A stretch of 64,000 nt of DNA from Streptomyces natalensis ATCC 27448 (GCF_000935125.1 NZ_JRKI01000029.1:496001-560000); one strand, 5' to 3'. Positions 8,133 to 17,297 are shown, counted from the stretch's first letter. Notes: generated from the sequence alone by a model not told the origin. A program made the numbers and translations.

Positions 8133-10472
8133 GTGAGTAGTGCGCGGCTGCGCGCGGGAGGTAGCAGCAAGGCAGAGGCCGACGGGCGGCGGCCGGGGTG
8201 GTGGAACTCCTTCCACGACTGGCGGCGCAGCCGCCCGTTCTGGGCGGGACTGTGGACGCTGCTGGCCGGGATCGAGATCCTCTCCGTCCCGATCGCGCCG
8301 TTGCCGATCATGGTGCATGAAGGCATCGCCGGCGTGGCGGGGTCGCTCATGGGGATCTTCATGGTGGTCCTCGCGCTCAGCATGTGGCTGGCGCCCGGAT
8401 ACCGGGTGTTCGCGGGCATCGCGACGCTGGTGCTCGCCGTCGCCTCGCTGGTGCTCTCCAATTTCGGCGGCTTCCTGATCGGTTTTCTGCTCGGCATCAC
8501 CGGCGGCGCGATGGCGGTGGCCTGGGTGCCGTATGAGCGTGCTCCAGCCCGACCGCGGATCTGGCCGGACTGGGGCCGCGGCAACGGGACAGGCCGCCCC
8601 GGAGGGCCGGGCGGTCCGGGAGGGTCAGGTGGTCCAGGTGGTCCAGGGGGTCCGGGTGGCCCTGGTGGTTCCGGTGGTTTCGGTGATCACGACGGTTCGA
8701 GCGGTTCCGGTGGGGCCGACGACGCTGGTGGGCCCGGCGGGTCCGGCGGGTCCGGCGGGTTCGGTGAAACGGGCGGGTCCGGCGGGTCCGGTGAAACGGG
8801 CGGGTCCGGTGAAACGGGCGGGTCCGGTGAAACGGGCGGCGGGGGAGGCGGGGCCGGAGGCCATCGGGTCGGCGGCCGACGAGCCCGCGCCAACTCGCGT
8901 ACGGGCCGTATGAGTTCACGCACCCACCGCATGCGGGCGCTCGGGGTGCTTCCGGTCGGGGCTCTGCTGACCGGCGGACTGCAACCGGCCGCGGCGCACC
9001 TCCCTCGGATGATGCCGAGCCCCGCCGGTCCGCCCAACGTGCCCGGGGGTACGGCGGACGGCAACGCTCCCCCGCACCTGAGCGTCTGCTCCGTGCTCAA
9101 CGGTCTGCTGGGCGGGGCAGGTCCCACCACGCGCGGCACCGGAAGCGGCATCTCGGTGGGCGCCAAGGCGGGCCATGCACCGGACGAAGAGCGTGCACCC
9201 GATCGGCACGCCACGGACCCGGGCGTCACAGTGGACGGACCGCTGGGCCTGCACGCGTCCGTCGGCCCGCAGCTGCCGAAACCGCGTACCGAGACGGACG
9301 ACGCACACCTGCCCAGACGCGGCCCCGACTCCGCCGCGCCTGCGCCCGCTCCCCCGCACCCCTCCGGAGCGGGCCTTCTCGGCTCGGTGGCCGACCTGCT
9401 CGGCCTGCACGCCCCGCCCAGAGCATCCGAAGTACCCGACGCACGTGACGAGCACGACGCACGCAAGGACCACGAGGACCGCCCGGCTGCCCAGCAGGAC
9501 CACACGACACCGCGCCCGGCCCCTTCCGTACCGCGCCCGACCCGGCCGGCCGACCCGCCGCAGCACGGCCGGTCCGGCCACGCCGCCGCGCCGGACACGT
9601 CGGGCACCTCGGACACCTCGGACACCTCGGACACCTCGGACACCTCGGACACCTCGGACACCTCGGACGAAGAGTCGAGCCGCTCGGGCGTCGCCGCCGG
9701 CAACGTCGTCTCGCCGTCCACGCTGCGTCTGAACATCCCGCCGCTGCCTGCCGACGGGCGGTTGGACAAGCCCTTGTCGCTGCTGCCCCTGCACATCAAA
9801 CTGGGCACCCCGTCAGGCCGGGACGAGCGCTCGCGCTGGTGCCTTCCGCACCTCTCGATCTCTCTCGGCCTCGGTGTCGATGCCGCCGCGTACCGCGTAC
9901 GCACCGCCGCCCAGCCGTTCCGGGTCCGCACCCCCCTGCTGGTGCTCACCGGCCTGACGTATCACGGCATCACCGAAGTACCCACGGCGTCCGGCCCCGA
10001 GCGGGTCCTGGTCTTCACCGTGTACCAGGCCGATATCGCGAGCCTGCGCCAGACCTCGCCTCTCCTGTCCCCCCGATGCGGCCGCAACCAGCCCCCGCCG
10101 CCCGATCCGCCCTTCTACGGCCTGCCCGGCCTCCCGCTGCCCCTGCTCGACATGGGCATTCCCGGTATCGGCCATGTGGACCCGTTCGCCCCCGGTCCCT
10201 GGCATCCCTGCCAGGGCGAGTTGGAGACGGACGGCGCCCCCTTCGGCACGGCAGTTGCCACCGGCCATCCCGTGGTCCTGCTGACCAAGGTCCTCAGCGG
10301 CAACCTCCTCGGCCTGCTCCCCATCACCTTCACCCCGAGCATGCCGCCCCCACTTCCGCCAGGGCTCACCCTGCCCATCCCGATCTTCTTCACGGACGTC
10401 ACCGCGTACAACCAGTACCTCGGCGCCGACGAGTTGGACGTCCCCGGTCTCCACCAGACGGCGTCCCGCTGA
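8133..10472 (+). CDS. Large DUF6114-domain repeat protein, probable gene fusion
   Basis: The 779-residue product has three parts. Residues 1-140 are a DUF6114-type membrane domain with four hydrophobic helices (FWAGLWTLLAGIEILSVPIA onward). Residues about 150-245 are a Gly-Gly-Pro/Ser linker with four near-identical 18-bp repeats (GSGET). A Met at 260 (DNA 8910) then starts a second signal-like segment (MSSRTHRMRALGVLPVGALL) and a long exported region with Pro/Asp-rich stretches, seven perfect Thr-Ser-Asp repeats (9600-9665) and a hydrophobic C-terminal domain ending VTAYNQYLGADELDVPGL. DUF6114 proteins are usually near 150-200 residues, so this looks like an in-frame fusion of a DUF6114 gene with a separate secreted-protein gene. 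GGGGAG precedes the GTG start. Function is unknown; surface location is likely. Confidence 0.75.
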   Translation: MSSARLRAGGSSKAEADGRRPGWWNSFHDWRRSRPFWAGLWTLLAGIEILSVPIAPLPIMVHEGIAGVAGSLMGIFMVVLALSMWLAPGYRVFAGIATLVLAVASLVLSNFGGFLIGFLLGITGGAMAVAWVPYERAPARPRIWPDWGRGNGTGRPGGPGGPGGSGGPGGPGGPGGPGGSGGFGDHDGSSGSGGADDAGGPGGSGGSGGFGETGGSGGSGETGGSGETGGSGETGGGGGGAGGHRVGGRRARANSRTGRMSSRTHRMRALGVLPVGALLTGGLQPAAAHLPRMMPSPAGPPNVPGGTADGNAPPHLSVCSVLNGLLGGAGPTTRGTGSGISVGAKAGHAPDEERAPDRHATDPGVTVDGPLGLHASVGPQLPKPRTETDDAHLPRRGPDSAAPAPAPPHPSGAGLLGSVADLLGLHAPPRASEVPDARDEHDARKDHEDRPAAQQDHTTPRPAPSVPRPTRPADPPQHGRSGHAAAPDTSGTSDTSDTSDTSDTSDTSDTSDEESSRSGVAAGNVVSPSTLRLNIPPLPADGRLDKPLSLLPLHIKLGTPSGRDERSRWCLPHLSISLGLGVDAAAYRVRTAAQPFRVRTPLLVLTGLTYHGITEVPTASGPERVLVFTVYQADIASLRQTSPLLSPRCGRNQPPPPDPPFYGLPGLPLPLLDMGIPGIGHVDPFAPGPWHPCQGELETDGAPFGTAVATGHPVVLLTKVLSGNLLGLLPITFTPSMPPPLPPGLTLPIPIFFTDVTAYNQYLGADELDVPGLHQTASR
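8600..8840 (+). repeat. Coding Gly-Gly-Xaa repeat tract
   Basis: Inside the DUF6114 fusion gene, GGTCC/GGTGG triplet-phase repeats encode Gly-Gly-Pro/Ser units. They are followed by about four 18-bp units with core GGTGAAACGGGCGGGTCC. Near-perfect identity among the 18-bp units points to recent expansion by slippage or recombination. Confidence 0.8.
9595..9668 (+). repeat. Perfect 9-bp coding tandem repeat (Thr-Ser-Asp)
   Basis: Seven or more uninterrupted copies of GACACCTCG encode Thr-Ser-Asp in the DUF6114 fusion gene. Copies are identical at the DNA level, so copy number probably differs between strains; each change keeps the frame. Confidence 0.85.
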
Positions 10473-10526
10473 CTCCGCGGGAATACGGCGTGCCAGGCCG
10501 CGTGCGTTCGTGTGAGGTCTTGAAAG

Positions 10527-10919
10527 ATGGAACCCCACCTCGTGACGGAAGAGCGGTTGCGGGCAGTTCTCGACGAGCTTGTCCGCAGGGAACCGCTCTT
10601 TCATCGAGCCGAGTTCGGAACAGCGAGGGCCGATTTCGAGGCCATGACAGCGCCGGACTTCTGGGAGACGGGTGCGTCGGGACGACGCTACAGCCGTGCG
10701 TATGTGCTCGACGTCCTGGAAGAGCGCCATAAGGCTCCGCCCGCTGAGGCGTGGGAGGCATCCGACTTCCACTGCCGGGAACTGGCCACAGATGTCTATC
10801 TGCTGACCTACACCCTGGCCTTCAACGGCCGGAGAACACGCCGGACGACGATCTGGCAGGAGCGCGCCGGCGGGTGGACGGCCCTCTACCACCAGGGAAC
10901 CGTCATACGGGATTCCTGA
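10527..10919 (+). CDS. DUF4440 / SnoaL-like fold protein
   Basis: This 130-residue soluble protein has the NTF2/SnoaL-like layout: helical N-terminus (EERLRAVLDELVRREPLFH), a WETGASGRRYSRAYVLDVLEER segment, and the closing strands VYLLTYTLAF and TTIWQERAGGWTALYHQGT that mark DUF4440 proteins. Family members are small cone-shaped proteins, some enzymes and some binding subunits; the reaction here is unknown. The gene lies 54 bases after the DUF6114 gene on the same strand and converges on the lipid-kinase gene, with nine bases between the stops. No strong ribosome binding site is visible; GAGG lies upstream of the ATG. Confidence 0.75.
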   Translation: MEPHLVTEERLRAVLDELVRREPLFHRAEFGTARADFEAMTAPDFWETGASGRRYSRAYVLDVLEERHKAPPAEAWEASDFHCRELATDVYLLTYTLAFNGRRTRRTTIWQERAGGWTALYHQGTVIRDS

Positions 10920-10928
10920 GACACACCC

Positions 10929-12275
10929 TCAGCGGGCGGCCTCCCCGCCCGTCGCCGGATGGTCCCCCGCCCAGGCGAGCCGTCGCAGCCGCCGCCAGTC
11001 CATCGGGGGTTTCGCCCGCGGCACGCCGGGGCGGTGGCGGGGCAGGCGTACGCGGAGGGCGTGGGGCTGGATCGTGCAGCGGACGGGGGTTGGCAGGGTG
11101 AGGGCCTCGCCGTCGACGCCGGCCTGGATCTCGGGTTCGTCGGCGTCGACGACGACCTCCCGCGCGGTCAGCACGGTGAGGCCCGGACCGTGTCGGCCCG
11201 CCAGGATTCCGGCCGCCTGCGCCGCGTTGTCGACGGTGATGCCCAGGACCCCGAGGACGCCCGAATCCAGCTCATCCCGTCGTCCCAGTCCGGCCGGATC
11301 GCCCATGCGGTAGGGGTTGTTGCTGACGAGGACCGCCTGCGGCCCGTCGATGGCGGTGCCCGCGACGCGGACGGTCAGTCTCGGGCCGCGCTGGTGCGTC
11401 AGCAGGTCCGGCAGCATCTCCAGGGTGGTGTGCACCTTGTCGTTGCGGTAAGCGGGGCTCTGTACGACCGACGCGTAGGTTCCAAAGGACGCGTTGTTGA
11501 CGAAGGCCCGCCCGTTGATGGAGCCGAGGTCGACGCGGAGTTCGACGCCGTCGGTGAGGGCGTCGAGGCAGCTCGCGGGATCGTCCCGGTCCAGGCCGAG
11601 GTCGAGAGCGAAGTGGTTGCGGGTCCCGGCGGAGATCACCATGAACGGGATGCCGTGTTCGGCGGCCACTGCGGCCACCATGGCCTGTGTGCCGTCCCCG
11701 CCCGCGACGCCCAGGAGGTCGGCGCCGTTGTGCACGGCGCTGCGGGCGAGCGCAACCACGTCCTCGTGGTGCGCGGTATCCAGCAGGTGCACCTCGGCGC
11801 CGAGTTCCTCCGCCCTTTCCTGCAACCGGAATCGGCCCACCTTTCCCCCACCCGAACGGGGATTCATGATCAGGAAGGGGCGCTGCGGGGGAGCCGTGCG
11901 GACTCCGGGCGCGCGGGCCCGCTGGGTGTCCTTGCCGAGCGCGGCTCCGCCGGCGGAGATCGCCAGTGCCCACAGGCCGAGCGAGACGAGTACCACCCAC
12001 AGCAGACCGGCCCACACGTAGAGGAGGAGCACCACGATCGGGGCCATGGCGGCCAGGGTGCTCGCCAGCACTCTGAGGAGTCCGCGCCGCGTCAGCGCCC
12101 ACCAGACGCCCGCCGCCGCGACGGCGAGTCCGGCCACCCCCAGGCCCAGGAGCGCGATGCTCCGGAGCCCGGCACACACCAGCAGGACCAGGGCCGCCGC
12201 GGCTCCGGCCGCCAGGGCCAGGACCGCGGTCCATCGCTGCGCCGTGCCGGGGCGAGTGCCGGTATCCGTATCCAT
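10929..12275 (-). CDS. Membrane-anchored diacylglycerol kinase / sphingosine-kinase family protein
   Basis: This 448-residue protein begins with about four hydrophobic helices (residues 15-115) and continues with a DAGK catalytic domain: FLIMNPRSGGGKVGRF (phosphate-binding start), GVAGGDGTQAMVA (the GGDGT signature) and SAGTRNHFALDLGL. The family phosphorylates diacylglycerol or related lipids with ATP at the inner face of the membrane. AGGAG sits six bases before the ATG. The N-terminal helices are an addition relative to soluble DgkB-type enzymes of about 300 residues. It is divergent from the LAL regulator gene, with a 365-base gap between them. Lipid substrate is not determined by the sequence. 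Confidence 0.88.
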   Translation of the reverse strand: MDTDTGTRPGTAQRWTAVLALAAGAAAALVLLVCAGLRSIALLGLGVAGLAVAAAGVWWALTRRGLLRVLASTLAAMAPIVVLLLYVWAGLLWVVLVSLGLWALAISAGGAALGKDTQRARAPGVRTAPPQRPFLIMNPRSGGGKVGRFRLQERAEELGAEVHLLDTAHHEDVVALARSAVHNGADLLGVAGGDGTQAMVAAVAAEHGIPFMVISAGTRNHFALDLGLDRDDPASCLDALTDGVELRVDLGSINGRAFVNNASFGTYASVVQSPAYRNDKVHTTLEMLPDLLTHQRGPRLTVRVAGTAIDGPQAVLVSNNPYRMGDPAGLGRRDELDSGVLGVLGITVDNAAQAAGILAGRHGPGLTVLTAREVVVDADEPEIQAGVDGEALTLPTPVRCTIQPHALRVRLPRHRPGVPRAKPPMDWRRLRRLAWAGDHPATGGEAAR

Positions 12276-12640
12276 GGCGGCTCCTGGCGGTCATGCGGTC
12301 CGGGCGGTCCCGGCATACATGTGGGGCGACACCTTGCGTGTCACCGCTGCGGCCTCCCGTCTGCCAATCCCACTGCCGGTGGTGACGCCTTTCATCACCC
12401 TGCGCGGGTGACCGGTGACCGGAGACCCGGTTCCCCGGGGGCGTCGGGGCACCTCCCGTAGACACCTCCCGTATGGCGATCATGGTTCGGAAGCCGTGAA
12501 GATGGAAGCAGACGTTCAGAGACGTTCACAGACGTTCACGACGCGAGACACCGTCCGACTCGGCCCGCCGCATCGTCCGGCGGTGTGCGGTGACCGGCGT
12601 GCGGCGGTGCCAGGGAGTCCGGATCCGGACGGTGGTGTCC
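12276..12640. other. Divergent intergenic region with 10-bp repeats
   Basis: This gap carries the promoters of the divergent lipid-kinase and LAL-regulator genes. The first 200 bases show no gene. The notable element is the threefold 10-bp repeat listed separately at 12511-12540. The regulator could also start at GTG 12590, which would place the repeats 50-80 bases upstream. Confidence 0.6.
12511..12540. promoter_or_regulatory. Three tandem 10-bp direct repeats, candidate operator
   Basis: GACGTTCAGA, GACGTTCACA and GACGTTCACG follow one another without a gap. A 10-bp period places the copies on one face of the helix, as expected for cooperative binding by a regulator. The array lies upstream of a LuxR-type gene. 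Its binding protein is unknown; the LAL protein itself is one possibility. Confidence 0.5.
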
Positions 12641-15505
12641 ATGCCCCGCAGCTCGGCCTCCGCAGCGGCGGACGGCGGTGGGGAGCCCCGTACCGCCCGT
12701 ACGCGGACCACCGCCCCGGTTTCCGGCCACGGTGGCACGGCCGCGCACCTGGGGCCGACCGGTGACCCGCTGCTGGTCGCGAAGTTCTCCGTACCCTGCG
12801 TTCCGCGGAGCATCGTCCGACGGCAGCGGCTGCTGGAGCGGCTCACCGAGGGCGCCGCGGGCCCGCTGACCCTGATCACGGGCGCGGCGGGTACCGGGAA
12901 GACCACACTGGCCGCCGCTTGGGCGCGCGAGGGGGCGGCCCCGGGCCCGGTGGCGTGGCTGACGGTCGAGCAGGACGACCGGGCACCCGGGGTGTTCTGG
13001 GCCTACGTCCTGGAGGCATTGAGCCGTCACCAGATCGCGCTGTCCGATGAGGTGGGGCAGCCCGGCTCCGCCGACTTCGTCGACCGCTCCCTGCTCACAA
13101 GGCTCGCGGCGGCGCTGGCGCGCCTGTCCCGGCCTGTCGTGCTCGTGCTCGACGGCCTGGAGCAGCTGCCCGTACCGGCGGCGGCATCGGGCCTGGACTT
13201 CGTCCTGAACCATGCAGGACCGCAGCTGCGTCTGGTGCTGATCAGCCGCGTCGACCCGCTGCTTCCGCTGCACCGCTACCGCGCCGACGGCCGGATCCGG
13301 GAAATTCGCGGTCCCGACCTCGCGTTCACCCGGCAGGAGGCCACGAGGCTGCTGCGCGGACACGGTCTGGGGCGCTACGAGAACAGCGTCGATGCCCTCC
13401 TTGCGCGCACGGAGGGCTGGGCAGCGGGACTGCGGCTGTGCGCGCTGGAGATGCAACGGGCCGACGATCCGGCCGAGTTCGCCCGGTCGTTCGCCGCGTC
13501 CCAGAGCGCCGTCGCCGACTACCTGCTGACGGAGGTTCTCGACGCCCAGCCTGCCGCCACCCGGGAACTGCTGCTGTACAGCAGCATTCTCGACCGGGTG
13601 CACCCGGACCTGGCGAACGCGCTGACGGGACGCACGGACGCGGAGTGGATCCTGGCCCAACTCACCCGAGCCCACCTCTTCGTCGAACCGATCAACGGCA
13701 CGCCGTGGTGCCGTTACCAGCCGCTGTTCGCCGAAGTGCTGCGCATGCACCTGCGCCATCACCGGCCCGGCCTCGAACCCCGGTTGCGTCGCCGGGCGGC
13801 GACCTGGCTCGCCGATACCGGGAGGCTCGCCGAGGCGGTGGAACAGGCCGCCGCGGCCGAGGACTGGCAGTGGGCCTGCGCGCGTATGGTGAGCCGCTCG
13901 GAGATCGGACAACTGCTCACCGGCCCGGAGGCACACCGGCTGGAGCGGGCCTTTTCGGGGATGCCCAGCGATCTTGCCGGAGCCGCGCCCGCGCTGGTCG
14001 CGGGTGCCTGTGCCCTCGCCCGGTACGACACCGCGGGCTGTGAGGCGTGGCTGGACCGGGCCGAGGAGGAGCTGCGCAAGCCCGGAGCGCGGCCCACCGG
14101 GGAAGCGCGGTTCGTGCTCTCCCTGCTCCGGCTTTTCGCGGAACCCGGGGCGTACGTCACCGAGCCCGATGCGTACGTCACGGAATCCGACGCGCACGTC
14201 ACGGAATCCGATGCGCACAGCGGCAACAGCGTCGGCCACGCGGCGGAGCCGGTGGCGCAGCGGCGCCGCGAGCTCACCGAACAGGTGCCGCGCCAACTGG
14301 CCGAAACCCACCCGGAAATCGAGGCGCTGCGGCGGTACGGGCTGGCCTGCGCCCTCCAATTCGGCGCCCGTCCCGACGAAGCCCGGAAGGCGTTCGCGTA
14401 CGCGGCGGAGGGCTGCTCCGGCGAGGTGGCCGAAGGCGTCCGGCACAGCTGCCTCGGCCGACTGGCCCTGTTGGAGGCGCAGTTCGGTTCGCTGAGCCAA
14501 GCCGAGGGGCACGCCCTGCTCTCTCTGGAGGTCGCCGGACACCGCTCCGTTGCGCCGACCCGCCGGTCCGGGATCGGTCACCTCGCGCTGGCCGCCGTCG
14601 CTCTCGAACGGGCCGAACTCCGCGATGCCCGCCGTCATCTCGCCCTCGCGTGCCGGTCCCCGGACGCCGGACACGACCCGGTCACCGACACCGAAATCGC
14701 CCTGACCCGTGCCCGGCTGGACCTCGCACACGGCCAGTGGCACGCTGCGCTCACGGCCGTCACGGCAGCCGACGCGTCTCCGCGGCCCCGTGCGCCGTGG
14801 TCGGCTCAGCGCATGGCTCTCGTGCGTGCGGCGGCCGAGCTGGCCCGGGGCGAGCCCGGGGCGGCGATCGCCGTCCTGGAGGAGTCCGGCCCTGGCGGCT
14901 CGGCGCACACCCTCGCCCTGGCTCGGGCCCGGCTCGCTGCCGGAGACCTCGACCGGGCCCTGAGCCTCCTCGCGCCCCTGGACCGCCGGCCGGGCGCGGG
15001 AACCGCGGAACGGGTCCACCTCCGCCTGCTTCGGGCCCGCGCCGCGGCCCTGACCCACGACACCGAGGCGGCATGCCGTCTGCTCCACGATGCGCTGGCC
15101 GCCGCTCGGCCCGAGAGAATGCGTCTGCCCTTCACCGACGCGGGCCCCTGGGTGTGGCGTCTGCTGGAAGGGCGGCCCGACCTGGCCGCCGGGCATGCAT
15201 GGCTGCTGCCCGGCCCCGCGTGCGTCAACGGCGCGTTCCGTACCGGCGGCCGTCCACCGGCGCCCGTCGTGGTGGAACGGCTGACCGACCGTGAGCGTGA
15301 GGTGCTCCAGCGTGCTGCGGAGCTGATGTCGACCGAGGAGATCGGCGAAGCGATGTATCTGTCGGTCAACACGGTCAAGACGCATCTGCGGAGCATCTAC
15401 CGCAAGCTCGCGGTCTCCCGCCGCAGTGATGCCGTACGGTGCGCGCGAGAGCTTCATCTGCTCCGGCCCACGAGCGGCGACGGAGAGGTCACCTCGTCCG
15501 GGTGA
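12641..15505 (+). CDS. LAL-type (MalT-like) LuxR-family transcriptional regulator
   Basis: This large ATP-binding activator of about 954 residues has Walker A GAAGTGKTT (residues 81-89), a Walker B-like VVLVLDGLEQLP, TPR-like helices in the middle, and a C-terminal LuxR helix-turn-helix (LTDREREVLQRAAEL through VNTVKTHLRSIYRKL). LAL regulators sense a ligand, bind ATP, oligomerise and activate nearby genes. No biosynthetic cluster is adjacent, so the target is unclear. ATG 12641 (GGTGG upstream) and GTG 12590 are both possible starts. A small threefold 21-bp repeat (near 14150-14220, encoding AYVTEPD-like units) lies in the TPR region and is probably a recent expansion. Downstream genes on the same strand may belong to its operon or regulon. 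Confidence 0.88.
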   Translation: MPRSSASAAADGGGEPRTARTRTTAPVSGHGGTAAHLGPTGDPLLVAKFSVPCVPRSIVRRQRLLERLTEGAAGPLTLITGAAGTGKTTLAAAWAREGAAPGPVAWLTVEQDDRAPGVFWAYVLEALSRHQIALSDEVGQPGSADFVDRSLLTRLAAALARLSRPVVLVLDGLEQLPVPAAASGLDFVLNHAGPQLRLVLISRVDPLLPLHRYRADGRIREIRGPDLAFTRQEATRLLRGHGLGRYENSVDALLARTEGWAAGLRLCALEMQRADDPAEFARSFAASQSAVADYLLTEVLDAQPAATRELLLYSSILDRVHPDLANALTGRTDAEWILAQLTRAHLFVEPINGTPWCRYQPLFAEVLRMHLRHHRPGLEPRLRRRAATWLADTGRLAEAVEQAAAAEDWQWACARMVSRSEIGQLLTGPEAHRLERAFSGMPSDLAGAAPALVAGACALARYDTAGCEAWLDRAEEELRKPGARPTGEARFVLSLLRLFAEPGAYVTEPDAYVTESDAHVTESDAHSGNSVGHAAEPVAQRRRELTEQVPRQLAETHPEIEALRRYGLACALQFGARPDEARKAFAYAAEGCSGEVAEGVRHSCLGRLALLEAQFGSLSQAEGHALLSLEVAGHRSVAPTRRSGIGHLALAAVALERAELRDARRHLALACRSPDAGHDPVTDTEIALTRARLDLAHGQWHAALTAVTAADASPRPRAPWSAQRMALVRAAAELARGEPGAAIAVLEESGPGGSAHTLALARARLAAGDLDRALSLLAPLDRRPGAGTAERVHLRLLRARAAALTHDTEAACRLLHDALAAARPERMRLPFTDAGPWVWRLLEGRPDLAAGHAWLLPGPACVNGAFRTGGRPPAPVVVERLTDREREVLQRAAELMSTEEIGEAMYLSVNTVKTHLRSIYRKLAVSRRSDAVRCARELHLLRPTSGDGEVTSSG

Positions 15506-15573
15506 TGCGGCCGGGCCCGGTAGCCGTCCAGCATCGCAGGGAAACGACGCACCGACGTCGGGGAGGCGCGCCC

Positions 15574-15774
15574 ATGCGATACGAGTTCCGCGTCACGGGC
15601 CGTCTGTCGACGGTGATGGCCGAGGCGTTTCCCGAGCTGGAGAGGGTGCTCGCCCCGGAGCAGACGGTCCTCTTCGGCCAGGTCACGGACGAGGCCCACC
15701 TCTACGGGCTGCTCATCCGCTTCCAGGGCCTGGGCCTGCGGGTTCTTGAGATGCGCCAACTGCCGGAACCGTGA
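15574..15774 (+). CDS. Small conserved-looking protein, 66 residues
   Basis: A good ribosome binding site (GGGGAGG, 15560-15566) precedes the ATG, and the product has natural-looking composition: MRYEFRVTGRLSTVMAEAF, then VLAPEQTVLFGQVTDEAHLY and a hydrophobic amphipathic end (LRVLEMRQLPEP). It is soluble and predicted alpha/beta. No motif is recognised. The gene lies 68 bases after the LAL regulator on the same strand and may be co-transcribed with it. The open frame extends upstream, but that part overlaps the regulator gene and is Arg-rich. Confidence 0.7.
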   Translation: MRYEFRVTGRLSTVMAEAFPELERVLAPEQTVLFGQVTDEAHLYGLLIRFQGLGLRVLEMRQLPEP

Positions 15775-15891
15775 CGGACCCCGTCTTGAGCACCCCTTGC
15801 GCACCGCGGGAGCGGGCCGCCCGTTACGGGTGATGCCGTTCGGCCCGGGGCGGGTGACGGTGTAACGGGGGTCTGTGCGAAGGAGCACGCG

Positions 15892-17238
15892 ATGGACTTG
15901 TCGTCCTCGGCCGCCTCCGAAGGCGCTCAGGGACCGCTGAGCGCCGCTGAGCAGGCGGAATACGGGCGTCTTCGCCGGGCTGCCGCTGTGCGGCACCGCC
16001 GGCTGCGGTACGCCGTCACCTCCCTGCTGCTGGTTCTGGCCTTCGTCCTCGCCCCGCTCGGCGTCGTCGCCGCCTGGCTGGACTCCCAGATCTCCGATAC
16101 CGGTCGGTACGTCCAGACCGTGGCGCCCCTCGCACGGAATCCGGCGGTCCAGGACGCCGTGACCAACCGTGTGACGACCAAGGTGGTGAGCTATATCAAC
16201 ACCGCGGATGTCACCGCCGCGCTCAAGCGCGCCCTGAAGAAGACCGGCGCCCCACCGGTCGTGGTCGACAAGGCGGATCTGCTCGCCGGGGCGTTGAAAT
16301 CCGGCACCACCAGCGCGGTCCACGCGGTGGCGAACAAGGTGGTGACCAGCGACCAGTTCGCGGACGTATGGAATGCCGCCAACCGCAGGGCGCACGCGGC
16401 CGTGGTCAACGTCCTCACCGGAAAGGGCGGCAGCGCCGTCGAGGCCAAGGGGAACACCATCAGCCTCAACATCGGCACCGCGATCGACCAGGTGCAGAAG
16501 AAACTGGTCGATGAGGGATTCAAGCGGGCCGACAAGATCCCCGACATCAACAAGTCCGTCGTGCTGGTGAAGACGGACAAGCTGAACAAGGCCCAGAACG
16601 CCATGCGTCTGCTCGGCATCGTCGGGGTCTGGCTTCCCGTGCTGGTCGTCGGGCTGGCGGCGCTGGCCGTGTGGTCGGGGCCCGCGCACCGGGTCGCCAT
16701 GATGAGCGCGGCCGTCGGCGTCGGAGTGATGATGGTCGTCCTGCTCGTCGCGCTCGCCTTCGCCCGAGCGACGTACCTGGATTCCGTGGGGCCCAGAGTG
16801 CAGTCGCCGCAGGCCGCGGCCGCCATCTACGACGACCTGGTGCGGTTCCTCCAGCAGAGCGCCCGTACGGTGCTGGTCCTCTCGGTGATCATCCTGGTCG
16901 CCGGCTACCTCTACGGGCCCGGGCGCGGCGCCCGCTGGATACGCTCCGTCACCGTCCGCGGTACCGAATCCGCCGGGCGGGGCCTGGCCCGGGTGGGTCT
17001 GCGCACGGGCGGCCCGGGCCGCTGGCTCGACGGTCACCGCGGCTGGACGACGGGGATCGTCATCGGTGCGGGGGTTCTGGCGCTGTTCCTGTGGAACTTC
17101 CCGACCCCGGGCGTCGTGGCCCTGGTTCTCGGGATCGTGGTGTTCGTCCTGCTGCTCCTCGGCATCCTCACCGCCGCCGGAACCGCTCCGGTGCCCCCGG
17201 GATCCGGTCCCGGTCCCCCTGCCGTCGACGGCGGCTGA
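15892..17238 (+). CDS. Integral membrane protein with large exported loop, function unknown
   Basis: The 448-residue product has a cytoplasmic N-terminus, a first membrane helix (about residues 38-65), an extracytoplasmic domain of about 170 residues (DSQISDTGRYVQTVAPLARN onward, Lys/Val-rich helices), then five or so more helices (IVGVWLPVLVVGLAALAVW and after). The overall shape is that of conserved actinobacterial membrane proteins with no assigned role. GAAGGAG (15879-15885) precedes the ATG. The 66-residue gene is upstream and another small membrane protein follows after 59 bases, so a membrane-protein operon is likely. No catalytic motif is visible. Confidence 0.75.
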   Translation: MDLSSSAASEGAQGPLSAAEQAEYGRLRRAAAVRHRRLRYAVTSLLLVLAFVLAPLGVVAAWLDSQISDTGRYVQTVAPLARNPAVQDAVTNRVTTKVVSYINTADVTAALKRALKKTGAPPVVVDKADLLAGALKSGTTSAVHAVANKVVTSDQFADVWNAANRRAHAAVVNVLTGKGGSAVEAKGNTISLNIGTAIDQVQKKLVDEGFKRADKIPDINKSVVLVKTDKLNKAQNAMRLLGIVGVWLPVLVVGLAALAVWSGPAHRVAMMSAAVGVGVMMVVLLVALAFARATYLDSVGPRVQSPQAAAAIYDDLVRFLQQSARTVLVLSVIILVAGYLYGPGRGARWIRSVTVRGTESAGRGLARVGLRTGGPGRWLDGHRGWTTGIVIGAGVLALFLWNFPTPGVVALVLGIVVFVLLLLGILTAAGTAPVPPGSGPGPPAVDGG

Positions 17239-17297
17239 CCACCCGATGCGGCACGTCACGCACTGCATGCCGGGCCGATTCCGGGGATCCTGGAGCG

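Noticed and set aside
8600..8840. Gly-rich tract as a collagen-like triple helix
   Set aside because: The units are mainly Gly-Gly-Xaa, not Gly-Xaa-Yaa with Pro in both positions, so a stable collagen helix is unlikely.
12536..15457. A 973-codon open frame on the minus strand opposite the LAL regulator
   Set aside because: It is antisense to a gene with clear P-loop and LuxR motifs. Its translation is Arg/Gly/Gln-rich without domains, as expected from the mirrored codon bias of high-GC DNA.
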